Shown here: positions 34,880 through 43,479 of the stretch, piece by piece
How positions within the stretch are numbered: position 1 is the first letter of the stretch
How the letters are laid out: each line of letters begins with the position of its first letter
Assembly (NCBI RefSeq): GCF_009695585.1
Contig: NZ_VUNR01000024.1
Location: forward strand, 1 to 46,701
From: Anaerovibrio slackiae
GTDB taxonomy: Bacteria > Bacillota > Negativicutes > Selenomonadales > Selenomonadaceae
Length of the DNA stretch: 46,701 bases
Direction: 5' to 3'
Notes under the pieces: model-generated
Seen by the model: only the letters and a program-made list of their open reading frames with translations
What the model was told of the DNA's origin: nothing
The model's database searches: none
Translations under genes and position numbers: made by a program

Positions 34880-35884
34880 TTACTGCATGAGGTTTTCCAT
34901 CTTGATAAAAAAGCCCTCCAGGCAGAGCTGCAAATTGACATTGCTCCTAAGCCGCTTCTGATACTCCTGCACCAGCCGGAGAAGCGCCAGCAGGCTGTGC
35001 TGAGGGTATCTTGCCAGCAGAGCTGACAGCCTCTGCACATCCGGCTGGTTGTACAGGGGCAGTCCGCCGCCGCTGTACAGCACCAGCAAATCCCGGTAAA
35101 GCATGGCCAGAAATCCCAGCCACTGAATGAGCTGCTCCCGGCTGCAGCCTGACATATCCTTTGCCAGCCGCAGCATTTCCTCTACGGGAAGCCTGCCTGC
35201 TATCTCCGCCAGCTGAAATGCCTTTTGGTGCAGCTCCTGAACCTCCGGCTCCCTGAGGGCCATGGCCCTGGCAGCACTGCCATCCGCCACAGCTGCCAGC
35301 CGCTGTGCCTCCTGCCTGTCAAGTCCCTGGCGGCAGAGCACCTCCTGCAGCTCATCTAGCTGCAATATGCCGAATTCCACCCGCATGCAACGGGAAATAA
35401 TCGTATCCAGCAGGGCTGCCGGTGCGCTGGTCAGCAGGATAAACACCGCCTGCCCCTCCGGCTCCTCGATAGTCTTCAGCAGGCAGTTGGCAGCTGCCTC
35501 ATTCATCTTTTCCGCTTCCTGTATAATCACTACCCTGCGGCTTGACAGCAGGGGCACCCGGGCGATGCCTGCCTGCAGCTCCCTGACCGCCTCAATCTTG
35601 ATGCTTTTTGCCGCCTTGCCGGAGCTCTCCGGCTGCAGCAGGAAATAATCCGGATGAGTGCCTGCCTTGAGGGCCAGGCAGGCAGGACACCTGCCGCAGC
35701 ACTGGCCATGGTCAGGCTCATGGCACAGCAAAGCGGCCGCCAGCGCCTCTGCAACCAGTGTCTTGCCCACGCCCTCTGCACCGCAAAACAGCATAGCATG
35801 GGGGATTCGCTCCTCCATCTGCATGGCCTGCAGCCTTCCTATCAGCTCTTTATGCCCGACTATATCCTTCCACTGACTGTTCAT
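34880..35884 (-). CDS. holB: DNA polymerase III delta' subunit
   Basis: About 334 aa, an AAA+ clamp-loader subunit. Walker A CGAEGVGKTLVAEAL, zinc module CCGRCPAC, IQEAEKMNEAAANCLLKTIEEP, and ITSRCMR-like (IISRCMRVEF) for the sensor region. Its ATG overlaps the yaaR stop as TGATG, implying coupled translation; a GTG one codon earlier is an alternative start. Confidence 0.93.
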   Translation of the reverse strand: MNSQWKDIVGHKELIGRLQAMQMEERIPHAMLFCGAEGVGKTLVAEALAAALLCHEPDHGQCCGRCPACLALKAGTHPDYFLLQPESSGKAAKSIKIEAVRELQAGIARVPLLSSRRVVIIQEAEKMNEAAANCLLKTIEEPEGQAVFILLTSAPAALLDTIISRCMRVEFGILQLDELQEVLCRQGLDRQEAQRLAAVADGSAARAMALREPEVQELHQKAFQLAEIAGRLPVEEMLRLAKDMSGCSREQLIQWLGFLAMLYRDLLVLYSGGGLPLYNQPDVQRLSALLARYPQHSLLALLRLVQEYQKRLRSNVNLQLCLEGFFIKMENLMQ

Positions 35885-36330
35885 CACATGTACAGGTCAA
35901 CCAGCATGCCCCGGATGGCATCATGGCTTGCCACAATATCCAGCTGCTTGGTCTGCCCCAGGCGGATTTTTTCCGCCATGTTTTCCAGCTCCCTGTCAAT
36001 CTTGCGCACGGTGGTATACACCTTCTGCCGCCCCATGCGGTCCCAGCCGGCCTGGGTATTCACTGCATACATCTGGGACACCACAGTCCCCACGAAATTC
36101 TTGATCAGGCTGCGGTAGGATTTCAGCTCATCATAGGTCGGGGTGTTCGTCAGCCTCTGCCCCTGGGCATCAATTTCCTCCAGCATCTGCTGCAGCTGCT
36201 CCCGTGTCATATTGCCCTGCTGATCCTCCAGCTCGGAAGCAAAATCCGAGTCCAGGGAAGCCGCCCTGTGGCCTGTTTCCGGCCCACGGGCAGTCATCGC
36301 CGGCCTGGCACCTAAACCATCTATTTTCAT
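35884..36330 (-). CDS. yaaR: YaaR-like protein (DUF327)
   Basis: About 148 aa, soluble helical protein with the pattern TPTYDELKSYRSLIKNFV and QKVYTTVRKIDRELENMAEKI. The function is unknown; it is always close to holB in Firmicutes. The ATG at 36330 is preferred because GGGGG lies 5-6 bp before it; a GTG four codons earlier also opens the frame. Confidence 0.88.
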   Translation of the reverse strand: MKIDGLGARPAMTARGPETGHRAASLDSDFASELEDQQGNMTREQLQQMLEEIDAQGQRLTNTPTYDELKSYRSLIKNFVGTVVSQMYAVNTQAGWDRMGRQKVYTTVRKIDRELENMAEKIRLGQTKQLDIVASHDAIRGMLVDLYM

Positions 36331-36374
36331 AAAAACCCCCACTATCTAAAACATTCGATAATAGCCTAAACTAA

Positions 36375-36403
36375 ATTATAGTAGTTTTTTCGGTATAGTG
36401 CAA
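36375..36403 (-). promoter_or_regulatory. Promoter of the yaaR-holB-ricT-trmN6-rsmI operon
   Basis: On the minus strand TTGCAC (36398-36403), 17 bp, TATAAT (36375-36380), about 45 bp before yaaR. It is divergent from the serA leader. Confidence 0.7.
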
Positions 36404-36447
36404 TTAATAAGGAAAAAAAGTAAATTGCGTATTTCTCAAAAATACAC

Positions 36448-36476
36448 TTGACTTTTTGTGAAGTATAACATATAAT
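36448..36476 (+). promoter_or_regulatory. Promoter of serA-serC
   Basis: TTGACT (36448-36453), 17 bp, TATAAT (36471-36476), just before the T-box leader. Confidence 0.8.
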
Positions 36477-36483
36477 GCCTTTA

Positions 36484-36733
36484 TCGCGATGAAATATAAA
36501 AATATCCCAACTCAATGATGAGGAAAAGGCTGTATTTTTGATGCCAGAGAGCCGGCGGCTGGTGTGAGCCGGTGTGAGGAAAGCAGCTGTCCGCCTCGGA
36601 GGGGCCGACGATGAGCCGGACGGGTGCGCCCGATACAGCGAGCTAGAGTTGCGCCTGCCGCAGGCGGCGTAATTTGGGTGGTACCGTGGAGTATAAGCTT
36701 CACCCCAATGCGGGGTGGAGCTATTTTTATTTT
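36484..36733 (+). ncRNA. T-box riboswitch, serine specifier (UCC)
   Basis: A 250-nt leader. The T-box sequence TTTGGGTGGTACCGTGG is at 36673-36689. The Stem I apical motif AGAGAGCCGGCGGCTGGTG lies around 36546-36564. The Stem I base pairs GAGG (36520-36523) with CCTC (36594-36597), and the upper helix GCTG pairs with CAGC. The 3' side of the internal loop between them reads TGTCCG, so the specifier is TCC (36590-36592), a serine codon. A terminator hairpin (AGCTTCACCCC/GGGGTGGAGCT, 36696-36722, then T-run) ends it. Uncharged tRNA-Ser should favour the antiterminator and switch serA-serC on. Confidence 0.88.
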
Positions 36734-36747
36734 TAGGAGGACTAACG

Positions 36748-38331
36748 ATGAAGGTTTTAATTGCAGATGGCGTTTCCCAGATGGCTGTAGACATTTTGAA
36801 GGATGAGTTTGAGTGCGATGTAAGGGACAAGCTGCCAGCCGATGAGCTTTTGGCTATTATCCCTGATTACGATGCGCTGATTGTGCGCTCCGCCTCCAAG
36901 GTTACAGCCGAGGTTATTGCAGCTGCCAAGAATCTGAAGATTATCGGCCGTGCCGGTGTGGGCGTAGACAACATCGATGTAGCTGCCGCTACCGACAAGG
37001 GCATTATTGTTATCAACTCCCCGGGTGGCAACACCATTGCTGCCACCGAGCATACCTGTGCCATGATGATGGCTATGGCACGCCATATCCCGATTGCCAA
37101 CGAAACCCTCCAGAAGGGCGAGTGGAACCGCAAGAAGTACACCGGCGTTGAGCTGAAGGGCAAAACCCTGGGCGTTATCGGCATGGGGCGCATCGGCAGC
37201 GGCGTGGCAAAGCGTGCCCTTGCCTTTGATATGAAGGTTATCGGCTACGATCCTTATATCAACGAGGAACGCTGCAAGGACATGGGCGTAACCGTGGGCA
37301 CCTTTGACGAGGTAGTAGAGAAGTCCGACTTCATCACCGTGCACATGCCTCTCACCGACACCACCCGTGACATGATCAACAAGGATGTCATGGCCCGCAT
37401 GAAGAAGGGCGTGCGCCTGGTGAACTGTGCCCGTGGCGGCATCATCAACGAGGCTGACCTCCGTGAGGCAGTGCTGTCCGGTCAGGTAGCAGGTGCCGCT
37501 GTGGATGTATTCACCAGCGAGCCTATCCCGGCTGACCACCCTCTGCTGGGAGTTCCTGGCATCTATGTAACCCCGCATCTGGGTGCTTCCACCGTAGAGG
37601 CACAGATCGGCGTTGCCGTAGATGTGGCACAGGGCATCAAGGCAGCCCTCAACGGCGAGCCTGTCATGACCGCTGTAAACATGGCACCTGTCTCCAAGCA
37701 GGTTATGAACGTCATCACCCCTTACTTCGAGCTGGCAGAGCGGCTGGGCTGTGCAGTACGTGCCCTGGCTGACGGCGCCATCAAGAAGCTGGAAATCACC
37801 TACAACGGCGAGATTGCCGATGTGAACACCAAGATGGTAACCACTGCCGTGATCAAGGGCATGCTGGACTCCGAGATGGAAAAGACAGTCAACTATGTCA
37901 ACGCACCTGGCCTGGCCAAGGAGCGTGGCCTGAAGGTCAACGAAATCAAGGACAAGGATACGGAGCGTTTTGCCAACATCATCACCGTTACCGCCTACTC
38001 AGGCGACAAGTCCGTCAGCGTACAGGGCACCCTCTTTGGTGACAAGGGCCGCATCATCAAGATTGATGACAACCGCGTTGACCTGGCTCCTCAGGACTGC
38101 ATCCTCATCTGCCCTCACATCAACCGCCCGGGCGTTATCGGCCAGGTAGGCTCCATCATGGGGGCTGCCGGTGTAAACATCTCCGGCATGCAGGTGGGCA
38201 CCACCAGCGTAGAAGGCACCAGCCTGATGATTCTCACCCTGGACAAGGATGTACCGAAGGATGTTATCAAGCTGATCACCTCCATGGACGGTATTTTCGG
38301 TGCCAAGGTCATCGTATTTGACGCTAACTGA
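36748..38331 (+). CDS. serA: D-3-phosphoglycerate dehydrogenase
   Basis: 527 aa, first step of serine synthesis. The NAD fold is GVIGMGRIGSGVAKRALAF; catalytic residues occur in NCARGGIINEADL (Arg), the Glu/Asp of the following helix and TPHLGAST (His). The long form has an intervening substrate-binding domain (near ~320-450) and a C-terminal ACT domain (PGVIGQVGSIMGAAGVNISGMQVG). AGGAGG lies 7 bp before the ATG; longer open reading would begin inside the terminator. Controlled by the T-box upstream. Confidence 0.96.
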   Translation: MKVLIADGVSQMAVDILKDEFECDVRDKLPADELLAIIPDYDALIVRSASKVTAEVIAAAKNLKIIGRAGVGVDNIDVAAATDKGIIVINSPGGNTIAATEHTCAMMMAMARHIPIANETLQKGEWNRKKYTGVELKGKTLGVIGMGRIGSGVAKRALAFDMKVIGYDPYINEERCKDMGVTVGTFDEVVEKSDFITVHMPLTDTTRDMINKDVMARMKKGVRLVNCARGGIINEADLREAVLSGQVAGAAVDVFTSEPIPADHPLLGVPGIYVTPHLGASTVEAQIGVAVDVAQGIKAALNGEPVMTAVNMAPVSKQVMNVITPYFELAERLGCAVRALADGAIKKLEITYNGEIADVNTKMVTTAVIKGMLDSEMEKTVNYVNAPGLAKERGLKVNEIKDKDTERFANIITVTAYSGDKSVSVQGTLFGDKGRIIKIDDNRVDLAPQDCILICPHINRPGVIGQVGSIMGAAGVNISGMQVGTTSVEGTSLMILTLDKDVPKDVIKLITSMDGIFGAKVIVFDAN

Positions 38332-38409
38332 GCCTGACAGCAAAAAATGAAATAGAAATATTAACCATAATGCAACAATAAAAAGATAATAATTTAGGAG
38401 GTTTTCACT

Positions 38410-39501
38410 TTGGAAGCAAATCGTATTTATAACTTTAACCCGGGCCCTTCCATGCTGCCATTGGAAGTATTAAAGGAGGCACAGGCAGAATTCCTGAATT
38501 TCCAGGACACCGGCATGTCCATCCTGGAAATCAGCCACCGCGCCAAGGCATACGATGAGGTGCACAACCAGGCAAAGGCTGACATTCTTGAGCTGATGGG
38601 GCTGGGTGATGACTACGAGGTACTGTTCGTGCAGGGCGGTGCCAGCATGCAGTTCGACATGGTTGCCCTGAACTTTGCTTCCGCTGAGAAGCGCGGCAAC
38701 TACGTTCTCTCCGGCAGCTTCGCCAGCAAGGCATACAAGGAGGCTGAAATTCTGGGCCGCGGCTACGTAGCCGCTTCCAGCAAGGATGTAAACTTCAAGC
38801 ACATCCCTGCTCAGGAGGAAATCAAGCTCAGCGATGATGCTGCATATCTCCATGTCTGCTACAACAACACCATCTTTGGCACCGAGTACCACTACATCCC
38901 GGAAACCGGCGATGTGCCTCTGATTGCCGACATGTCCTCCGATATCCTGTCCCGTCCGCTGGACTTCTCCAAGTTCAGCCTGATTTATGCCGGCGTACAG
39001 AAGAACCTGGGCCCTGCCGGTGTGGCACTGGTAGTAGCAAGGCGTTCCATGCTGGAAAAGAGCCCTGCCGACCTGCCGACCATGCTGCGCTATGATACCT
39101 ACTACAGCAAGAACTCCCTCTACAACACCCCGCCAGCCTTCGGCATCTACATGGTGGGCAAGGTTGCCAAGTGGCTCAAGGCACAGGGCGGTCTCGAGGT
39201 CATGGCAGAGCGCAACAAAAAGAAGGCTGCCCTGGTCTATGATGCCATCGACAACAGCAACGGCTTCTACGCAGGCCATGCTGACAAGGATAGCCGTTCC
39301 TTCATGAACGTAACCTTCCGCCTGCCTAGCGAGGAGCTGGAGAAGAAATTCGTTGCCGAAGCCCTGGAGAACCAGCTGGGCGGCGTAAAGGGACACCGTT
39401 CCGTAGGCGGTATGCGTGCTTCCATCTACAACGCCATGCCTTATGAGGGCTGCGAGAAGCTGGCTGACTTCATGGAGAAATTCCACAAAGCCAACGCTTA
39501 A
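38410..39501 (+). CDS. serC: Phosphoserine aminotransferase
   Basis: 363 aa, PLP-dependent class V aminotransferase. YNFNPGPSMLPLEVL and SILEISHRAK open it; FVQGGASMQFDMV, the HVCYNNTIFGTEY loop, DMSSDILSRPLD, and IYAGVQKNLGPAGV carrying the Schiff-base Lys identify SerC. Starts with TTG and has AGGAGG upstream. With serA it forms a two-gene serine operon that ends in a terminator. Confidence 0.96.
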   Translation: MEANRIYNFNPGPSMLPLEVLKEAQAEFLNFQDTGMSILEISHRAKAYDEVHNQAKADILELMGLGDDYEVLFVQGGASMQFDMVALNFASAEKRGNYVLSGSFASKAYKEAEILGRGYVAASSKDVNFKHIPAQEEIKLSDDAAYLHVCYNNTIFGTEYHYIPETGDVPLIADMSSDILSRPLDFSKFSLIYAGVQKNLGPAGVALVVARRSMLEKSPADLPTMLRYDTYYSKNSLYNTPPAFGIYMVGKVAKWLKAQGGLEVMAERNKKKAALVYDAIDNSNGFYAGHADKDSRSFMNVTFRLPSEELEKKFVAEALENQLGGVKGHRSVGGMRASIYNAMPYEGCEKLADFMEKFHKANA

Positions 39502-39528
39502 AAACAATTCATGATATCTAAATGATAA

Positions 39529-39569
39529 CAAAAAATGTGAGCCTGCTCCCTGCAGCCTCACATTTTTTA
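39529..39569 (+). terminator. Terminator of serA-serC
   Basis: AAAAATGTGAG pairs with CTCACATTTTT, with GC extension (GCTGC-like interior CTGCAG), ending in T. The A-rich left arm could also serve the minus-strand DUF4127 gene. Confidence 0.85.
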
Positions 39570-39607
39570 TTGCCAATATAAAATTAAAATTAACGATTAA
39601 CGGGGAT

Positions 39608-41245
39608 TTAGAACTGTGGATAGCACTCAAACAGCCTGTTCCAAGGCATAGTCACCTTGATCTGCTTCACATCCAAAAACTTCGGCAGATTCCACCCGGC
39701 AAAGGTCTGCATCCTCAGGGTTGCCGATGCCTCGGTCTGGGCGCGCTTCTCATTGAGGTTGCCGCCGCTGCCCTGCCCCTTGAAATACCCCAGGGTAGCA
39801 GACAGGTTCTGGCGCACATTGGCCTGATAGCCCCAGTCATCCAAGTAACGGGTATAGAGCAGCCGCTTGCGGCTCTCATCACTCATCCGCGGCACCAGCA
39901 TGCCCTGCCCCAGCACGAACCCCGTGCTGTTGGTAGGGGTGTTCCAGCCGGAATAGGCCTGCAGCCTGAACAGCAAATCCTTATCCCTCAGGGCTGCCAT
40001 CAGCGCATTATCTGAACCGTTGGCATAAGCGATATCCGCAATGCCCACCGGGCGCCCCTCTGCCAGCTCCTCCTCCAGCATATTCATGAAATACCTGGTG
40101 GAGAACCTGCTCTTTTCCGTATTGCCTGCATCGTTTGCCTCATAGGTCTCCCCATTGGGGTTGGTATTTACCAGCAGCACCAAATCAGCCCGTGCAGGAG
40201 TAGTCACATACACGCCGCCAGCCATGGTTACATGGGAGCGGATGGTCTTGTCGATGGCTTCATCAGAATAGGACGGCACCACCCTGGCTCCCTCGCCCAT
40301 ATTGTAGCGCACATAGACAAAAGGCATCACGGCCTCCAAGTCGTTGACAGCCCTGGTCAAAAGCAGCATGCCGAACTCATCAATGCCTGCCATATTGTTG
40401 AAGCGCGTCTTGCCCAGTTCCCTGCCATAATCATTCAGCCAGCGGCTTTCCCTATGGGTCTGGGAATATGGCGCATTATCATCACGCCCCAGGCAGAAAT
40501 AGGAGAAGGTCCCCGCCTTTGCCAAATCAATCATTGCCTTATTGACTGCCAGATTTTTGCTGCGGCGGCTCATCCAGTCATCAATGGCCTCCTGGGGCAA
40601 AAACTCCGTCAGGAATTTCATTTCCTTCTTCTCACGCTTCGTCAGGCCTTCCACTTCTTCCTTGTCCTTCAGGGCAGTATAGCGGAAAATATCCGTGCCG
40701 TAGCTGAAATAATAGCCCGGCTCCTCACTGCCGGAGGCCTCACCGGTGCGAGGCGTCCTCATAATGGAGGAAAAGACATACATGGGCACCTTGGGATGGG
40801 AATCCTTAAACTCCTGAAACTTCTTTACCCGTTCCAGCAGCTTCTGCTGGGTAAAATGATGCTTTCTTGAGCCCACCAGGCTGCCATAGATCATGGCATC
40901 CCCGGAGAGCACCACCGCCTTGATGCCCGGCAGGGGCTTGTATGGTGGCTTCTTGTCCTTTTTGTGAGGCACGGTAGTATTGTCCTCCAGCCACTGCCAC
41001 AGCTTGTCAGAATCCCCAAGATTGCTCTTGCTGCCCAAAAGCTCATCCGGCGGCACTACCACCTTGTAGCCCAGCTGGCGAATGGTATCTGCCGTTTCCA
41101 CATCCGAAATAGGCCGGTTATCGTGGGGAATAAACACTATGGTTCCTTTATCCTTTGGTGCCTCTTTCTTCTTGGCAGCGGCTATTCCACTAAATGCTGC
41201 CAAAAAAACTGCCAGGCACAACAAAAGTGCTGTTATTTTCTTCAT
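39608..41245 (-). CDS. DUF4127 family exported protein
   Basis: 545 aa with a signal peptide (KKITALLLCLAVFLAAFSGIAAA). The N-terminal core IVFIPHDNRPISDVETADT, VVPPDELLG and VLSGDAMIYGSLVGSR, with YFCLGRDDNAPYSQTHRE in the middle, matches DUF4127 as I know it. The family is of unknown function; conserved Asp, Arg and His suggest an enzyme. It follows the 247-aa gene by 5 bp, so it is in the same transcript. Confidence 0.85.
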   Translation of the reverse strand: MKKITALLLCLAVFLAAFSGIAAAKKKEAPKDKGTIVFIPHDNRPISDVETADTIRQLGYKVVVPPDELLGSKSNLGDSDKLWQWLEDNTTVPHKKDKKPPYKPLPGIKAVVLSGDAMIYGSLVGSRKHHFTQQKLLERVKKFQEFKDSHPKVPMYVFSSIMRTPRTGEASGSEEPGYYFSYGTDIFRYTALKDKEEVEGLTKREKKEMKFLTEFLPQEAIDDWMSRRSKNLAVNKAMIDLAKAGTFSYFCLGRDDNAPYSQTHRESRWLNDYGRELGKTRFNNMAGIDEFGMLLLTRAVNDLEAVMPFVYVRYNMGEGARVVPSYSDEAIDKTIRSHVTMAGGVYVTTPARADLVLLVNTNPNGETYEANDAGNTEKSRFSTRYFMNMLEEELAEGRPVGIADIAYANGSDNALMAALRDKDLLFRLQAYSGWNTPTNSTGFVLGQGMLVPRMSDESRKRLLYTRYLDDWGYQANVRQNLSATLGYFKGQGSGGNLNEKRAQTEASATLRMQTFAGWNLPKFLDVKQIKVTMPWNRLFECYPQF

Positions 41246-41250
41246 TTAGC

Positions 41251-41994
41251 TCAATTTCCCTCCTGCGTATGACGGCGAAGCAGCAAATCCAGGGCTGCCA
41301 CCTGAATTTCCTGAGGAATATTCAGCCTTGTCTCAAACATGATATAGCCATCATGGGGCACGGCATTTTTGATTTCCAGCATATCCAGCACAGGATACCC
41401 CTTAATCTCCGCCTTGGCAAGCTTGGACTGCTCCAGTGCCTTCCGGCAGTCCACAGTTATATAATTGCCCTTGATGGAGGTAGGCAGGCTCTCCCCCAAA
41501 TCAAACTTGCCGAACAGCTTCTGGGACATGGACATGGAAATGCGGGAAAAAAACCAGGAGGCAAGGCCATGATCCTTCAAAGCCCTCTCCCTGACACGAT
41601 AGGTCACATGAGAATCCTCCTTGTTGTGCACAAACTCCTCAATGGTGCCGGAAAATTCCACCCTGCCTATCTTTTTGGTGTTGGCAAATATCTCCAGCCT
41701 GCCATTTTCCCGTGAGGTCAGCTTCAGCTCCGTAACAGGCGGCTCCGCCCCGGGCCCGGGCCCACCATCAGCAGCCTCGCTGCCACCAGACTCCGCCTTC
41801 AGGCTTTCCGCGATTGCCTCATTAATCACCGAATCCGGCACGGAAACCTTGCCCTGCATGATTTCCTTTAGTGTCTCATTGCTCCATGTATGCTGTATAA
41901 CCTGCCATGCAGGCTGATAATCCTCTACAGCCTCCGAAATGCTTTCCACACTGATACCGGGAAAGTACTCCGAGATAATTGCCGGCATGTCCAT
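41251..41994 (-). CDS. Protein of unknown function
   Basis: 247 aa, no signal peptide. I do not recognise a family. An N-terminal helical region (~1-70) is joined by a Gly/Pro/Ala linker (GGPGPGAEPP) to a C-terminal domain (~88-247) with alternating strands (ENGRLEIFANTKKIGRVEF, SHVTYRVRER). AGGTGA lies 6 bp before the ATG. Its position between DUF2225 and DUF4127 suggests a shared operon. Confidence 0.75.
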   Translation of the reverse strand: MDMPAIISEYFPGISVESISEAVEDYQPAWQVIQHTWSNETLKEIMQGKVSVPDSVINEAIAESLKAESGGSEAADGGPGPGAEPPVTELKLTSRENGRLEIFANTKKIGRVEFSGTIEEFVHNKEDSHVTYRVRERALKDHGLASWFFSRISMSMSQKLFGKFDLGESLPTSIKGNYITVDCRKALEQSKLAKAEIKGYPVLDMLEIKNAVPHDGYIMFETRLNIPQEIQVAALDLLLRRHTQEGN

Positions 41995-42022
41995 ATCAAA
42001 TCACCTGCCCTCTCTGTCCCAA

Positions 42023-42832
42023 TCAGCTGAACCAGCGGCTAAAGCCGCTCTTTTTCTTCGCCGGTGCCGCCTTTTTGGCAGGTGCCGCAGCCTTCTCCTT
42101 GGCTGCCTGCTCCTGCTCAGCCTTAGCCTCCGGCTCAGTGCCGCCCACAGTCTCAGTAGTGCCTTCCCGGACAGCCTGCCACAGGCGCCGGGCATCCCGG
42201 TACAGCTTTTCATCCGTCAAATTTCTTCTGTTCTTCTCATCCACCAGGCGGCTCAGATATAACACCGCCTTATCACGCACCCCCAGGTCAGCATACAGGG
42301 CACCAATCAGGTACATTACCATGCTGTCCGTCAGGGTATCAATGGGATACCGCTCTGTCTCCAATGAACGGATATAGAGGTTCAATGCCTTTTCCAGGTA
42401 TACCTTTTCCTTTTCCCGATTGCCGGACAGCCTGTAAATCCACGCCAGCCTTAACGTAATGCCGGCCCTTCTGGCAAGGGGCGCCTTCAGCACCTCGGCA
42501 CAGAAAATCGCCAGCTTGACAGCTGCGATGCCGTCCGGCACATCGCGCTCCTCATGAAAATCAAAATGAACATTTTTTTCTACCAATGCATTGCCCATCA
42601 GTTCCCGCCTGCTCATAGGCAGTGCCGTCAGAAATACCTTTTCATCCGCAGCAAAACCGCAGTGCTCGCAAACCCAGATATGATAAAGATACGGATCAAA
42701 ATCCCGGTAGTGGCAGCAGTAGTCATTATCCACCTGCGTTGCCACCAGGCGTGATTTTACCTTTACTACCCTGGTGCTCTTGCCGCAAATCGGGCAGCTT
42801 TTCTCCACTACAAAAGTAAACTCTGTCGACAT
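42023..42832 (-). CDS. DUF2225 family protein, zinc-ribbon N terminus
   Basis: 269 aa. Starts with a Cys-rich metal-binding part: CPICGKS, then HIWVCEHCGFAA, in keeping with DUF2225 (PF09986). A TPR-like helical domain follows (ALRRAGITLRLAWIYR-type and KVYLEKALNLYIRSL). A low-complexity Ala/Lys/Glu tail ends in FSRWFS. Function unknown. GGAAGGG lies just upstream of the ATG. Confidence 0.85.
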   Translation of the reverse strand: MSTEFTFVVEKSCPICGKSTRVVKVKSRLVATQVDNDYCCHYRDFDPYLYHIWVCEHCGFAADEKVFLTALPMSRRELMGNALVEKNVHFDFHEERDVPDGIAAVKLAIFCAEVLKAPLARRAGITLRLAWIYRLSGNREKEKVYLEKALNLYIRSLETERYPIDTLTDSMVMYLIGALYADLGVRDKAVLYLSRLVDEKNRRNLTDEKLYRDARRLWQAVREGTTETVGGTEPEAKAEQEQAAKEKAAAPAKKAAPAKKKSGFSRWFS

Positions 42833-42844
42833 TACAAACCCTTC

Positions 42845-43462
42845 CTACTCATTATCCTCCGGCCTGTCCGGCTTGTTCTCAGCCCTGTAGGCTGCCTGCT
42901 TCTCAGCCAGCTGTGCCCTGACAGACTCATCCAGGTCCCCTTTGGTGCGCACAGCCAGAACCAGCTGGTTGCGCATAGCATAATCTACAATTCTCTCATA
43001 AAACTTTGCATCCAGGCTTTTTTCCGAAAGCTCCTCCAGGCTGACCTCTGCATCCGTCCTGACCACCTCAATGGCGGTCCAGGTGGAATCCAGGTAATCA
43101 ACCTCCTGCACGCTGACCTTTTTTTCTGCCAGATTGATGGTGAGATACTCGGAAACCCCCACAAAATCATCAAAGCCAGCCAAGGACTTGCCATTCCAGC
43201 GCCGCTTTGCCACCACATCATTAATCATCACATCATCAAAGGTCTTCAGTACCGGCACAATCAGCACGTTGGTATCTACATTGCCCTCTGCATCAACCTC
43301 GTAGCAGATCTGCTGCTTATTAAAAAAATAATTAGTCCTAGCAGAGGACTGCACCCAGCGGAAAATATCCTCAGGCACATGCGGTGCCGCAACGGCTGCA
43401 TCCCCATTAAAAGAAAAACTCAAAAGGGCGGCCCCCAATACCACCAAACGCTTATAATTCAT
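42845..43462 (-). CDS. Secreted protein of unknown function
   Basis: About 205 aa with a signal peptide (RLVVLGAALLSFSFNGDAAVAA). The body, FRWVQSSARTNYFFNKQQICYE and later WNGKSL and VDYLDSTW, has the look of beta-rich Negativicutes envelope proteins, distantly like the 312-aa protein at 44475. No family assigned. The ATG at 43462 is preferred; AGGGTGAG lies upstream and contains an alternative GTG. Confidence 0.75.
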   Translation of the reverse strand: MNYKRLVVLGAALLSFSFNGDAAVAAPHVPEDIFRWVQSSARTNYFFNKQQICYEVDAEGNVDTNVLIVPVLKTFDDVMINDVVAKRRWNGKSLAGFDDFVGVSEYLTINLAEKKVSVQEVDYLDSTWTAIEVVRTDAEVSLEELSEKSLDAKFYERIVDYAMRNQLVLAVRTKGDLDESVRAQLAEKQAAYRAENKPDRPEDNE

Positions 43463-43479
43463 TAAACTCACCCTGTCTA

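Noticed and set aside
38470-39630. A 386-codon minus-strand frame across serC, and a 273-codon one across serA
   Set aside because: Both lie antisense to well-supported genes and their sequences show no domain. The bias in codon positions of serA and serC explains the lack of stops.
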